A DNA stretch of 64,000 bases from assembly GCA_034437035.1 (NCBI GenBank), contig DAOTUI010000042.1, positions 1-64,000 on the forward strand, in the 5' to 3' direction. Of this stretch, positions 26,148-35,600 are shown piece by piece (the first letter of the stretch is position 1; each line of letters begins with the position of its first letter). The DNA is from CAKZQX01 sp034437035 (GTDB lineage: Bacteria > Chloroflexota > Chloroflexia > Chloroflexales > Chloroflexaceae). A program made the position numbers and the translations under genes. The notes beneath the pieces were generated by a model. The model was not told where the DNA came from, made no database searches, and was given only the letters and a program-made list of their open reading frames with translations.

Positions 26148-27599
26148 ATGCATTTTCAGCAAATAATTCGACATATTTTCAACTGGCTCTGGCTAATCAT
26201 TGCTTGCATGATTATTGTCGGAATTGGCGTCTACGCAATTACCGACAAGCTGCCACGCGTCTATCGTGCAGTAACAACCTTCTCGGTGGGCATGGGATCG
26301 AATTCATTTAATTCTTCTGATCAGGAGCGATTGTTAGGAACATATTCTCAATTAGCAACAAAAGAGCCTATCCTGACTACAGTGATATCCAAACTCAACT
26401 TGGGCTTGCTTCCCGGAGATCTCCAGGAGCATATCACGGTGCGGACCAGCCGTAACACCTTGCTGATCACCCTGCTCGTTGAAGATAACGATCCGGTACG
26501 TGCTGCGGCTACTGCAAATAGCATAGTGGAAACGCTGGCCGATCAGGGCCGTGCATTGCTTGGTAACGACCGACTCATTCGCCAGTCCATTGTTCAGGTA
26601 ATTGAGCCGGCACGACCTATCCGTTCACCCATCAGCCCCCGGGTTATGCGTAGCAGTGTCATAGCAGCAGCATTTGGAGGTATGCTGGCACTCGGCACTG
26701 TTGTGCTGACCGGGTTGTTGGACCACATAGTCCGCTCGCGGGAGCAGGTGGAAGAAATGATAGGAAAACCCGTTCTGGCAACTATTCCTATTTCGGGGTG
26801 GCATGGTCTTCATGGCCGGGAGCCACTCAGTCTTACGAAACCAGGCTCAGCAGTCGGCGAAACCTATCGCTTGCTCGTCGCGCGGCTTGACCGCGAGGCG
26901 CTTATGGACGATGGCCGGACCATCTGTGTCGTCAGTGTTGGCCCGGATCAAGGTGGCGGCGTAGTTGCCGCAAATATGGCTATCGAAGCGGCCCGAACCG
27001 GGAAACAGGTCATACTCGTTGACGGCAACTTTCGTAAGCCCGAACAACACCGCTGGTTTACCTACTCTGGTGAGCGTGGCCTGGGCGATCTGCTGATGCT
27101 GCATATGGCGGCAGATGCCCATGACTATGTGATCGAAACCCAGGTGGCAAACCTGCGTCTTCTCCCCGTCGGTACAGCGATTGAACCCTTTGCCCTGGGA
27201 TTAACATTCGATCATCTCACACATATCTGGAAACAACTTCGAAACCAGGCCGATCTGCTCATCATTGATAGTGCGCCGCTGCTGGCCGCATCCGAAGCAA
27301 CTGTCGTCGCCGGTAGCTGCGATGCAACCTTGCTGATAACGCGAGCGGGTGAGACCAGCCTTGAACAGGTACGACGAGCATACGGACATCTGGAAGATTT
27401 CCGGATTATGGCGGCAGGCATTGTTATTACGAATGTTGATACGGCAAATGTAAGCTTGTATAGTCGGCGAACAATTCTGCCAACCAGGAAACCTATTACA
27501 CCTACCGACAAAGCCACACAGCCGGCCACTGGTATGCCGATTGCAAACAGACGATTATCTTCCAGCTATGCTGAACATATGGAAACGCATGAACATTGA
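26148..27599 (+). CDS. Wzc/CapAB-like polysaccharide co-polymerase with degenerate ATPase domain
   Basis: 483 aa. Two membrane helices (~12-34 and ~165-190) flank a periplasmic Wzz-type chain-length domain. A cytoplasmic BY-kinase-like domain follows (~225-440). The Walker A position (265-272) reads GPDQGGGV instead of GxxxxGKS/T, with no Lys or Ser, so ATP binding is probably lost. Walker A' (ILVDGNFRKP, D292) and Walker B (LLIIDSAPLL, D374) are recognisable. The C-terminal ~50 residues have only one or two Tyr rather than a Tyr cluster. It likely controls chain length or export as a scaffold, with Wzx/Wzy downstream. The ATG at 26148 follows AAGGAAAATT. Confidence 0.8.
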   Translation: MHFQQIIRHIFNWLWLIIACMIIVGIGVYAITDKLPRVYRAVTTFSVGMGSNSFNSSDQERLLGTYSQLATKEPILTTVISKLNLGLLPGDLQEHITVRTSRNTLLITLLVEDNDPVRAAATANSIVETLADQGRALLGNDRLIRQSIVQVIEPARPIRSPISPRVMRSSVIAAAFGGMLALGTVVLTGLLDHIVRSREQVEEMIGKPVLATIPISGWHGLHGREPLSLTKPGSAVGETYRLLVARLDREALMDDGRTICVVSVGPDQGGGVVAANMAIEAARTGKQVILVDGNFRKPEQHRWFTYSGERGLGDLLMLHMAADAHDYVIETQVANLRLLPVGTAIEPFALGLTFDHLTHIWKQLRNQADLLIIDSAPLLAASEATVVAGSCDATLLITRAGETSLEQVRRAYGHLEDFRIMAAGIVITNVDTANVSLYSRRTILPTRKPITPTDKATQPATGMPIANRRLSSSYAEHMETHEH

Positions 27600-28317
27600 C
27601 ACGAGGAACAGCTTGGAAATTTCTCAGAAGTCAAAGCAGTACATACATCTAAACCTATACCGACGAAAAGCCTTCTCGCTCAAAAAGACGCTTGCAATGG
27701 TTCTCGTTGGAGTGCTTATTCTCACTATTCTGGCTCCAACACTGCTTACGGCAATGGGCGGATATCTGATTGTGACTGATCCGCTCAAACCGGCTGACGC
27801 AGTTGTAGCTTTGTCAGGCGATACACACCGCATCCTCTATGCGCTCAATTTACATGAACAGGGATATGCCGACGATATGTGGCTTACCAAAACCTCGACC
27901 CTGCACAGAGCCACAGAGCGGGGGTTACCCGTGGATGAAGCCATGGTTGTGCCTGCGGAAACTATGGTTGAGAGTACCTATGATGAAGCTATCGCCATCC
28001 GCACATTGGCCTGCCGGGAGCAATACATGTCCGTGATTATTGTCACCAGTCCATACCATAGTCGCCGAACACATTTGATATTTCATCGGCTATTGGAAGA
28101 TACAGGTATTACTGTCATGGTGGTGCCGGTTGCCGGCCATCCGGATACGGCGGCAACGTGGTGGAGTCAACGCTCAGGCTGGCGCAAGGTCATGGGTGAA
28201 TTCACGAAACTTACCTACTATGCACTGTCACTGGAAATGCCACAGATACCGTTACAAGATCGGGCAGTATCGCACATACCAGATCAGATGGAAGAGTCAC
28301 CATGTCCAAATTTTTAG
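27589..28317 (+). CDS. YdcF/SanA/ElyC-type DUF218 membrane protein
   Basis: 242 aa. One N-terminal membrane helix (~35-57, MVLVGVLILTILAPTLLTAM) anchors a DUF218 domain. The domain begins PADAVVALSGDTHRI and includes ESTYDEAIAI and the conserved IVTSPYHSRRTHLIF. Family members act in envelope processes such as undecaprenyl-linked antigen metabolism; the exact reaction is unknown. The ATG at 27589 overlaps the end of the co-polymerase gene; upstream in-frame starts exist at 27541 (TTG) and 27568. Its end overlaps the next gene, so translation is coupled across three genes. Confidence 0.75.
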   Translation: MNIDTRNSLEISQKSKQYIHLNLYRRKAFSLKKTLAMVLVGVLILTILAPTLLTAMGGYLIVTDPLKPADAVVALSGDTHRILYALNLHEQGYADDMWLTKTSTLHRATERGLPVDEAMVVPAETMVESTYDEAIAIRTLACREQYMSVIIVTSPYHSRRTHLIFHRLLEDTGITVMVVPVAGHPDTAATWWSQRSGWRKVMGEFTKLTYYALSLEMPQIPLQDRAVSHIPDQMEESPCPNF

Positions 28318-30041
28318 TTGTCTGTCACCGCAGTCGTACAAGTGATCCTGATATGCTCGCACACATTCATGGCATTTGCCGGCACATTACGCCGACTGGT
28401 CTTCCTACGGCAGCACCAGTGATCCGTGAGCGCAATGGTCTAATTACCGCGCTGATCAATCCATCACACTGCGTAACCGCTACCGAGGGCGCGGCCTGCC
28501 TGGGCAAAATGATGCCGGAAACAGCCAATTGGGCTAGTGTTGGGAGTAGACCACCTGATGGCTCGTTCACGCTGTACCGTTCAAATGAACAACAACTGGA
28601 ACTGGTAGCCGATGTGGTAGCCTCGCGCAGTATATTTTATTACCACGATAGTGAGCTATTTATCGCATCTTCTTCACAACGTGCCATTGTGGCGCTGCTC
28701 GGTGATTTTCAACCGGCAGCGGAGGCCATATCCTGGTTCATCTCGTCCGGCACACTGGGGCCGGCAGCAGTGTGGGATCGGCGACTAATGTTTGTACATG
28801 GACGTGAACAGGTATTGCTGGATCGTGATACCTGGGCACTGCAAACGCATCTGCCGGAGATTCCTTTTAGGCCGGAACAGCGTTCGGAGCATGAATTTGC
28901 CGCCGAGTTGCTGGAGGCCATAACCTGCACAATGAACAGCTTCCGCACAATGCATCACAATGACTGGCGACTGATGCTTTCGGGTGGTGCCGACAGTCGA
29001 GCACTTCTCTGGATGTTGCTCAGACAACGGTGCCGCCCATCCTGTGTCACCCTGGGCATGACCGCAGCATACACTAATCCGGCAAGCGATGCAGCAATCG
29101 CGGTACAACTGGCCCACCACTTTGGTCTCAGGCACGAATATCTTGCGCTTGACGAACAACCATTACAGTTTGAGGAAGCCGTATCACGTTTTGTTGAGGC
29201 CGGTGAAGGGCGCGCCGATCAGATTGCATCATTTGTAGATAGTCAGCGAATCTGGCAACGACTCGCCAACCGGCATGTGCATGGCCTGATCTTTGGGCAT
29301 CAGGTATTTGGCCTTCGGCCATGCTACTCAGCGCGCGAAGCGCGGGCATATGTAGGGATGTCGCTGCTGGAAGATCATTTTGCGCCGGAACTTCTGGCCC
29401 GCTTTGAACTGCCCACACAGTCGATCCCGGCGCGGATGCGGCAGCGACCGGACGAGAGCCTTATGACCTGGCGCGACCGGATGTACCAGCAATTTCGCGC
29501 TCCACTCGTGCTGGCACCCCTGGACGAAATTACCGCTTTCTATGTTGATCCCGTGAGTCCACTCCAGACGCGCCGGATCGTAGATTTGCTTTACCGGATG
29601 CCTGATGCAATGCGAACCTCAAAGCGAGTGTTTCAACGAATAGCGCTGAATATGATCTCAGACATTGAGTTTGCAACTCAACGCGCGGAAATGCTACCTG
29701 CCGACTTGCTACGTTCAGGGAGCTTTGCCACATGGATTCGGACTGAGCTTGAGTCGCCATACGCACAGACTGTACTGTCAGACAACTTGCGTCAGTATCT
29801 GCTGGCGCGCGTCCAGGAGAGCGGCAATGGTCTGGAGAAACAATCGCACTACACGCGTGTGCGTATGCTGCTGCCGGCATCACTGAAGCGCTCACTGCGT
29901 CGCGTAGGCGTACACCCGCAGATACATCCGAATGTATTCGGCTTTCGCGCCGGCATTATCAGCCGTACAAGCCGTATGTTCACGGAAGATATACGCAGCC
30001 TGAATGAAATAGGACGTGGTTTCACCTATGAGATTGCATAA
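28302..30041 (+). CDS. Asparagine synthetase-like amidotransferase (no N-terminal glutaminase Cys)
   Basis: 579 aa. The C-terminal AsnB-like ATP-pyrophosphatase domain has the signature SGGADS at 227-232. The N-terminal glutaminase-like half (1-190) keeps the fold pattern but begins MSKFLVVCHRS rather than Met-Cys-Gly, so it cannot hydrolyse glutamine by the usual mechanism. Such proteins in polysaccharide loci are thought to amidate uronic acids or other acidic sugars; that is inference here. Overlaps with both neighbours (16 bp and 14 bp) place it firmly in the wz operon. A UDP-sugar dehydrogenase at 52642 could supply an acidic sugar. Confidence 0.8.
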   Translation: MSKFLVVCHRSRTSDPDMLAHIHGICRHITPTGLPTAAPVIRERNGLITALINPSHCVTATEGAACLGKMMPETANWASVGSRPPDGSFTLYRSNEQQLELVADVVASRSIFYYHDSELFIASSSQRAIVALLGDFQPAAEAISWFISSGTLGPAAVWDRRLMFVHGREQVLLDRDTWALQTHLPEIPFRPEQRSEHEFAAELLEAITCTMNSFRTMHHNDWRLMLSGGADSRALLWMLLRQRCRPSCVTLGMTAAYTNPASDAAIAVQLAHHFGLRHEYLALDEQPLQFEEAVSRFVEAGEGRADQIASFVDSQRIWQRLANRHVHGLIFGHQVFGLRPCYSAREARAYVGMSLLEDHFAPELLARFELPTQSIPARMRQRPDESLMTWRDRMYQQFRAPLVLAPLDEITAFYVDPVSPLQTRRIVDLLYRMPDAMRTSKRVFQRIALNMISDIEFATQRAEMLPADLLRSGSFATWIRTELESPYAQTVLSDNLRQYLLARVQESGNGLEKQSHYTRVRMLLPASLKRSLRRVGVHPQIHPNVFGFRAGIISRTSRMFTEDIRSLNEIGRGFTYEIA

Positions 30042-31380
30042 AGGCCTGATAGCGCCATCAGATGCTCCACACATGCTTCCACGTTTATCGCTTCGCGTCA
30101 ACTTCTCATGGACTTTCTTCGGCAATATGATCTATGCTGTATGTCAATGGGGCATGCTGGTCGTACTGGCAAAACTGGGGACACCCGAAACTGTTGGGCA
30201 ATTTGCACTCGGACTGGCCGTAACTGCCCCCGTCATCATGCTGGCTAATCTGGGGTTACGTTCAGTGCAGGCCACCGATGCCCGTCAGATCTACACGTTT
30301 GGGCACTATCTAGGTCTGCGCCTCGTTTCGGTAATACTGGCGCTCATAGTGATCATACTGATTGCTGCATTCTCAAACTACCCGACCTCAACGGCGCTGG
30401 TTGTGATAACCATCGGTCTGGCAAAAGTATGTGAAGCGATCAGCAACATCTACTATGGCCTGTTTCAGCAGCACGAGCGCATGGATCGCGTGGCCCTCTC
30501 AAAAATAATCAAAGGGCTTACCTCACTGGTTGCATTGGGATTGGGAATGTGGCTTACCGGCGAGGTTTTCTGGGCTACCGTGGGCCTGGCAGCCACATGG
30601 GCCGCTTTGCTGCTAGTGTTTGATATGCGCAGCGGGCGCTGGATTCTCGAACGTGGGTATGGTGAGCACACCAGCGATGGGAAAAGCAGGTTGCGCCCCG
30701 ACTTTGACATTCGGCACCTGCTGACCCTGGCCTGGATGGCCCTGCCACTGGGCATTGTCCTGATGCTGATTTCACTCAACACCAATATCCCTCGTTACTT
30801 CATTGAGCATCAACTGGGAGCCCACGAACTGGGTATCTATGCGGCTCTGGCCTACCTGATTGTCGCCGGCAATATGATAATTGATGCGCTGGGACAATCG
30901 GCCAGCCCCCGACTGGCGCGCTACTATGCAGCAGGACAGCGGAGAAAGTATCAGGAGTTGATCCTGAAACTGATCGGAATGGCTCTCGGCATCGGCATTC
31001 TCGCTGTGCCAGGTACGCTGATGCTGGGGCGGCAGATCGTAACCTGGCTGTACGATGCAGAGTATGCACAGCCAGGATTGTTAGTCTTATTAATGTTTAT
31101 TGCCACGGTTTCCTATGTTGCCTCATTTTTAGGACATGGCGTTACAGCCGCACGCTATTTTCGGGTACAGCTACCGATACTGATTGGTACGGTTGCAAGC
31201 ACTACCATCGCCGGTAGCCTGCTTATCCCATCCTGGGGATTACACGGTGCGGCCCTGGCCCTGCTGATCGGCACATGTGTCCGATGTATCGGCTATGCTG
31301 GAGTGCTGGTTTACGCCATACAGCGGATCACTGTTTCCGACAACAACCCATCTGTCAGCAGTAGCAAGGCCGGAGCATAG
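30028..31380 (+). CDS. wzx: Wzx-type polysaccharide flippase (MOP superfamily)
   Basis: 450 aa integral membrane protein with about 12-14 helices that moves undecaprenyl-PP-linked repeat units across the membrane. It has the N-terminal FSWTFFGNMIYAVCQWGML, typical of polysaccharide biosynthesis family proteins, and paired helices thereafter (e.g. ALPLGIVLMLISL, GLHGAALALLIGTC). The start is taken at the ATG at 30028; GTG at 30016 or ATG at 30073 are possible. It is followed after 2 bp by a Wzy-like gene. The gene symbol is by class only. Confidence 0.85.
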   Translation: MRLHKGLIAPSDAPHMLPRLSLRVNFSWTFFGNMIYAVCQWGMLVVLAKLGTPETVGQFALGLAVTAPVIMLANLGLRSVQATDARQIYTFGHYLGLRLVSVILALIVIILIAAFSNYPTSTALVVITIGLAKVCEAISNIYYGLFQQHERMDRVALSKIIKGLTSLVALGLGMWLTGEVFWATVGLAATWAALLLVFDMRSGRWILERGYGEHTSDGKSRLRPDFDIRHLLTLAWMALPLGIVLMLISLNTNIPRYFIEHQLGAHELGIYAALAYLIVAGNMIIDALGQSASPRLARYYAAGQRRKYQELILKLIGMALGIGILAVPGTLMLGRQIVTWLYDAEYAQPGLLVLLMFIATVSYVASFLGHGVTAARYFRVQLPILIGTVASTTIAGSLLIPSWGLHGAALALLIGTCVRCIGYAGVLVYAIQRITVSDNNPSVSSSKAGA

Positions 31381-31382
31381 CG

Positions 31383-32906
31383 ATGGACATGACGATAACC
31401 AGGCGCGTTGCGTGGCCCGGACGGGAACTAAACCAGCGCGCTGCCGACATATTCATCAGTGCCTACGCCTGTACATTCATCTTGCTCATTTTTATTGCTT
31501 CCTCAGATCTATTTTTGCACTGGTATGTACTGCCGGTGCTGATCTGTGGTCTCCTGATCGGTCCCGATCTGGTAGCCTGGCTGCGTGGGCGACTTGATCA
31601 CTTTGATCCGGTTGGCATTATTGGGGCAATTGGCTTCCATATGTTTTTTCTGGCACCTCTGCTCCATGTACATTGGGATTTCTGGCTGCGTTCAGTTGAA
31701 CACCCGCCGGATTGGCGTCCATGGCTGGGGGCGATGGCAACACTGAATATATTTGGTCTGATGCTCTACCAGGGTACCCGTTATGCTGTTGCGCAAACAG
31801 TTAAGGGGAGACACCCGCGCCTCGCGTGGAGACTCAACTCACGCTGTGCCCCGGTTGTATTGAGTGCGGCACTACTGTTAAGCCTGCTTGTACAGCTCTA
31901 TATGTACGCGCAGGTAGGCGGCATCAGTGGTTACATCCAGCGCTTCGAGCAGCGTATGGATGCCACTACTCCGCCAAGTGCTGCATTTCGTGGGTTCGGT
32001 GCCCTGTTCATGTTTTCAGAGGCTTTTCCATCACTAGCCCTGATAAGTTTCATTCTCTTGATCCATAAGCGAACATTTGCCCGGCACCGCTGGGTTGTTA
32101 TAGCGGTCATACTGGCCTTTTTTGTACTGCAAATGCTTTTTGGTGGGCTGCGTGGTAGCCGTAGCAATACCATTCTGGCACTCTTCTGGGCTGCGGGTGT
32201 CGTTCATGTCTGGCTCCGGCCTGTCTCAAAACGAATGATTGGGCTCGGAGTAATCGGGTTGCTCCTGTTTATGCAGAGCTATACATTCTATGAGCAAGGA
32301 ACATTCAGCCTTACAACGAGTGATTTGCACATGAGTAGCACACACGATGCGACAACTCATGAACGGCTCAGGACCGTGTTGTTACGTGATCTCAACCGTG
32401 CCGACGTACAAGCATTCCTACTATACCGCGTCATGCGCCCAGAGAGCGATTATGTATTTACCTGGGGGCGCGCCTACCTGGGAGATGTTGCAATTCTTCT
32501 CCCAAGATCAGTATGGAAAAATATCATTGGCATACCACGTCCACCCAGCCGCACATACGAAGCGACGGAAGCCATGTTTGGACAAGGCTCCTTTGTCGAA
32601 GATGAGTTTTTTGCCTCAAATGTGTATGGCATAGGCGCTGAGGCACTGCTCAGTTTTGGGCCGATAGCAGTACCAATCGCATACGTGGTGCTTGGTCTTG
32701 TAACGGGACTGGTACGGCAACTTATGTTAACGATGCCACGCGGCGATACACGCTGGTTTATTTACCCAATTCTGGTAATACTCTGCTTTAACATCCTGGT
32801 TGGTGATCTTATAAACGTTGTATCTTTTCTCCTCATGGATGTTTTTTTTCTAAGTCTTACCATTACATTGATCACGCGATTTGAATACCGACGACGTGCC
32901 CATTGA
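31383..32906 (+). CDS. wzy: Wzy-like O-antigen/polysaccharide polymerase
   Basis: 507-aa polytopic membrane protein with about 11-12 helices. A large loop (~305-400) carries LRGSRSNTILALF and DYVFTWGRAYLGD motifs, as seen in oligosaccharide polymerases. Such enzymes join flipped repeat units outside the membrane. Primary sequence is poorly conserved in this family, so the call rests on topology and position right after wzx. It closes the wzc-to-wzy run; repeat element C separates it from the glycosyltransferases. Confidence 0.75.
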   Translation: MDMTITRRVAWPGRELNQRAADIFISAYACTFILLIFIASSDLFLHWYVLPVLICGLLIGPDLVAWLRGRLDHFDPVGIIGAIGFHMFFLAPLLHVHWDFWLRSVEHPPDWRPWLGAMATLNIFGLMLYQGTRYAVAQTVKGRHPRLAWRLNSRCAPVVLSAALLLSLLVQLYMYAQVGGISGYIQRFEQRMDATTPPSAAFRGFGALFMFSEAFPSLALISFILLIHKRTFARHRWVVIAVILAFFVLQMLFGGLRGSRSNTILALFWAAGVVHVWLRPVSKRMIGLGVIGLLLFMQSYTFYEQGTFSLTTSDLHMSSTHDATTHERLRTVLLRDLNRADVQAFLLYRVMRPESDYVFTWGRAYLGDVAILLPRSVWKNIIGIPRPPSRTYEATEAMFGQGSFVEDEFFASNVYGIGAEALLSFGPIAVPIAYVVLGLVTGLVRQLMLTMPRGDTRWFIYPILVILCFNILVGDLINVVSFLLMDVFFLSLTITLITRFEYRRRAH

Positions 32907-32913
32907 TTACTAA

Positions 32914-33054
32914 CACGACTGACGCGGTGGTCGATCAAACTAAGCGGTTCACCAGATGAAACTCAGATCGCCTGCGACAGCATGGTACTTTATTTATCTT
33001 TCGCCCTACCGGAGGCGAGATCTCCTTCTGGGTTCGTGACTGCGTACGTCGTGT
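32914..33054 (+). repeat. MITE-like element, copy C (hairpin core deleted)
   Basis: 141 bp with termini CACGACTGACGCGG and GACTGCGTACGTCGTGT. It has the family blocks ATCGCCTGCGACAGCATGG and CGCCCTACCGGAGGCGA, but the central 47-nt hairpin is missing and TTTATCTT runs straight into the right half. Same orientation as copy A. Confidence 0.75.
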
Positions 33055-33106
33055 AAGAGAAAGATAATGATCAGGCCAATGTCTACCAACATAAACAGGA
33101 AACTGT

Positions 33107-34321
33107 ATGAAAGCACTCGTTTCTGCCAGCGCACGATTTCAACTCGCACCCGATGGTAGTCTCTGGACACCGAATGAGTCACTGGCCTACAGGTTCTGGT
33201 CACGGTACCTCGATGTCTATGATGAGATCACCCTCTGTGTACGGACTACACCCTGCCAACAACCAGGCCAGGACTGGAACAAAGCGAGCGGACCGGGAAT
33301 AGTTGCCGCACCACTACCCGACTTCCATGGACCACGGGAACTTTTGAGCAAATACCGACTCTATCAGCGCGCTATACGCACTGCGATACGCGAGGCCGAG
33401 GCTATTCATTTAAGAATTCCGTGTCCAGTCGGGTCACAGGTCTGGCAAGCCTTACCCCACCAGCGTCCTTACGGCGTTGAGGTCGTTGGCGACCCACGCG
33501 ACGCGTTGGCCCACGGAGCATATCGCCACGCTTTGCGCGCACTGTTCCGCATCTGGTTTACCCGAACCTTACGTGCCCAGTGTGCGCGTGCAGCGGGAGC
33601 ACTCTATGTAACCGAATACACACTTCAGCGGCGCTATCCTTGCGCAAACTTTACAACACACTCGTCATCGATCGATCTGGAGCCGGAGGCGATTATTCAG
33701 GAGCCACGCATTCTACCAACCAGGGGTGACAGACACGAACTTATCTTCGTCGGATCACTGGAACAACTCTACAAAGGTCCAGATACTCTTCTCGACGCAC
33801 TCGCCCTTTGTATACAGGAAGATATACCGATTGGATTGACCTTTGTGGGCGACGGACAGTACCGGCGCGAACTTGAGGATCGTGCAAATGCTCTAGGCAT
33901 AACCGAGCATGTACGTTTTACCGGCTATGTGAAGCGCAAAACTGAAGTGTACACATACCTCGATCAAGCGGATCTTTTCGTGCTTCCCTCACGTCAGGAG
34001 GGTCTACCTCGCGCAATGATCGAGGCCATGGCGCGAGCGCTGCCATGCATCGGCACAGCGGTAGGGGGAATTCCAGAACTGCTGCCGGATGAGGATATGG
34101 TACCAGTCAACCATCCGGTGGCGCTCAAAGCAAAGATCCGCGAGGTTCTGGCTGATAGTTCACGCATGCAGCGTATGTCCGAACGGAACCTACGAACCGC
34201 ACACAAGTATACGCGTGACATTCTGCGAGCACGGCGAAGCGAATTTTATCGTCATATTTGCAATCAGACCACACCATGGTTAGAACAAAATCGAGGGCAC
34301 GATGAGTACTGCACAAATTAG
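33107..34321 (+). CDS. GT4-type glycosyltransferase
   Basis: 404 aa cytoplasmic retaining GT-B enzyme. The C-terminal Glycos_transf_1 domain (~205-370) has LIFVGSLEQLYKGPDTLL, FVGDGQYRRELE and the nucleotide-sugar motif EGLPRAMIEAMARALPCIGT (E-x7-E type). The N-terminal acceptor domain is less conserved. The ATG at 33107 follows ACAGGAAACTGT. Its stop overlaps the next glycosyltransferase by 20 bp. Donor and acceptor sugars cannot be predicted. Confidence 0.87.
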   Translation: MKALVSASARFQLAPDGSLWTPNESLAYRFWSRYLDVYDEITLCVRTTPCQQPGQDWNKASGPGIVAAPLPDFHGPRELLSKYRLYQRAIRTAIREAEAIHLRIPCPVGSQVWQALPHQRPYGVEVVGDPRDALAHGAYRHALRALFRIWFTRTLRAQCARAAGALYVTEYTLQRRYPCANFTTHSSSIDLEPEAIIQEPRILPTRGDRHELIFVGSLEQLYKGPDTLLDALALCIQEDIPIGLTFVGDGQYRRELEDRANALGITEHVRFTGYVKRKTEVYTYLDQADLFVLPSRQEGLPRAMIEAMARALPCIGTAVGGIPELLPDEDMVPVNHPVALKAKIREVLADSSRMQRMSERNLRTAHKYTRDILRARRSEFYRHICNQTTPWLEQNRGHDEYCTN

Positions 34322-35450
34322 AGTTTTACACCTGATCACTTCCCTGGACAATGGTGGAATCGAGCATTGGTTGCTCCGCATGTCAGGCGAAATAAACCGG
34401 TCGCACGTTCAAATGGATTTCTGTTGCAAGGGTGCCACAACCGGGCAACTGGCAAGTCAGGCGGAACAACTGGGGACACATGTATGGCATGTGCCCCTAT
34501 CCTGGAAGCACCACGATTATATACGGGGATTACACCAACTGCTAGTGGAACAGAGCTATGATATTGTACATAATCATATGGCCGTATATGCCGGTATCGG
34601 TTCGCTGGTTGCCCGACAGTTTGCCATACCCACCATTGTCTCCTTTCACAATATGTTGCACTCCTCCTATGCATTTTCAAACCCTGTACTGATCTATGCA
34701 CGTGAGTTATACGGACATGCCAGTATCAGGCTGGCATGCAATTCGGCCAAACTGGTAACCGGATGTTCACAAAGCGTGGTGATGACCCATGTAGAGAAGT
34801 ATGGTGTGCCATTGGATCGCACAGCCACGCTGTACTATGGTGTTGACATTCTGCCGACCGTCAAATCACAGGAACGCGAGACAGTTCGCCGAGAAATTGG
34901 AATTAAAAAAGACGCGCCGATGCTAGTTCATGTTGGTCGGTTTGTACCGCAGAAAAACCATGTTCGGATCATTGACGTTGCAACCAGCGTGGTGAAACAG
35001 CACCCGGATGCCGTCTTTGTACTGGTAGGTGATGGCCCATTGCGTTCCGACATTGAGCATGCGATTGCTCATCGTGGACTGGAACACAATGTTCGGCTGC
35101 TCGGTCAACGCAACGATGTCCAGCGCATTTTGAGCGCGGCAGATATATTCTTTTTACCTTCACACTGGGAAGGATTACCTGTTGTTGCGCTTGAGGCCGC
35201 CGCTGCCGGATTACCTGTTGTCGGGGCAGATATTCCAGCCCTGCAAGAAGCCGTCATCAACGACGTAACAGGCATCCTCGTAGCCGACGACATGACCGTC
35301 GGTTATACCCAGGCACTCTTTAACCTGATCGAAGACCAGGACACACGATATCAGATGGGACGGAAAGGCTATGAACGTATTCGGCACAACTTCTCTACAC
35401 AGAAGTCTGCTCAATCGCTCGTACAGACATACGAATACTGTATGCAGTGA
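34302..35450 (+). CDS. GT4-type glycosyltransferase
   Basis: 382 aa. The N-terminal domain begins VLHLITSLDNGGIEHWLL, the typical GT4 start with a Gly-Gly loop. The C-terminal domain holds VHVGRFVPQKNHVRIIDV and EGLPVVALEAAAAGLPVVG. The family transfers sugars from nucleotide donors to lipid-linked acceptors at the inner leaflet. It overlaps the preceding gene by 20 bp and is therefore coupled to it. A small GC hairpin at 35469-35483 follows, without a T-tract. Confidence 0.88.
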   Translation: MSTAQIRVLHLITSLDNGGIEHWLLRMSGEINRSHVQMDFCCKGATTGQLASQAEQLGTHVWHVPLSWKHHDYIRGLHQLLVEQSYDIVHNHMAVYAGIGSLVARQFAIPTIVSFHNMLHSSYAFSNPVLIYARELYGHASIRLACNSAKLVTGCSQSVVMTHVEKYGVPLDRTATLYYGVDILPTVKSQERETVRREIGIKKDAPMLVHVGRFVPQKNHVRIIDVATSVVKQHPDAVFVLVGDGPLRSDIEHAIAHRGLEHNVRLLGQRNDVQRILSAADIFFLPSHWEGLPVVALEAAAAGLPVVGADIPALQEAVINDVTGILVADDMTVGYTQALFNLIEDQDTRYQMGRKGYERIRHNFSTQKSAQSLVQTYEYCMQ

Positions 35451-35600
35451 GATGCGCCATCAATGAAAGCCGGCTTTGCCGGCGATGTACGACTATTACT
35501 ACAGAGTAGTGCCGGGTACCATGTGCTTTAAACCATCAGCTTGCGTTATGTAAACGAAACTTATGGGAGTACAGTCTACTACATCGTCAGGAGAAACAAG

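Noticed and set aside
35469..35483. GCCGGC-TTT-GCCGGC hairpin after the second GT4 gene as a terminator
   Set aside because: No T-tract follows; the stem is only 6 bp.
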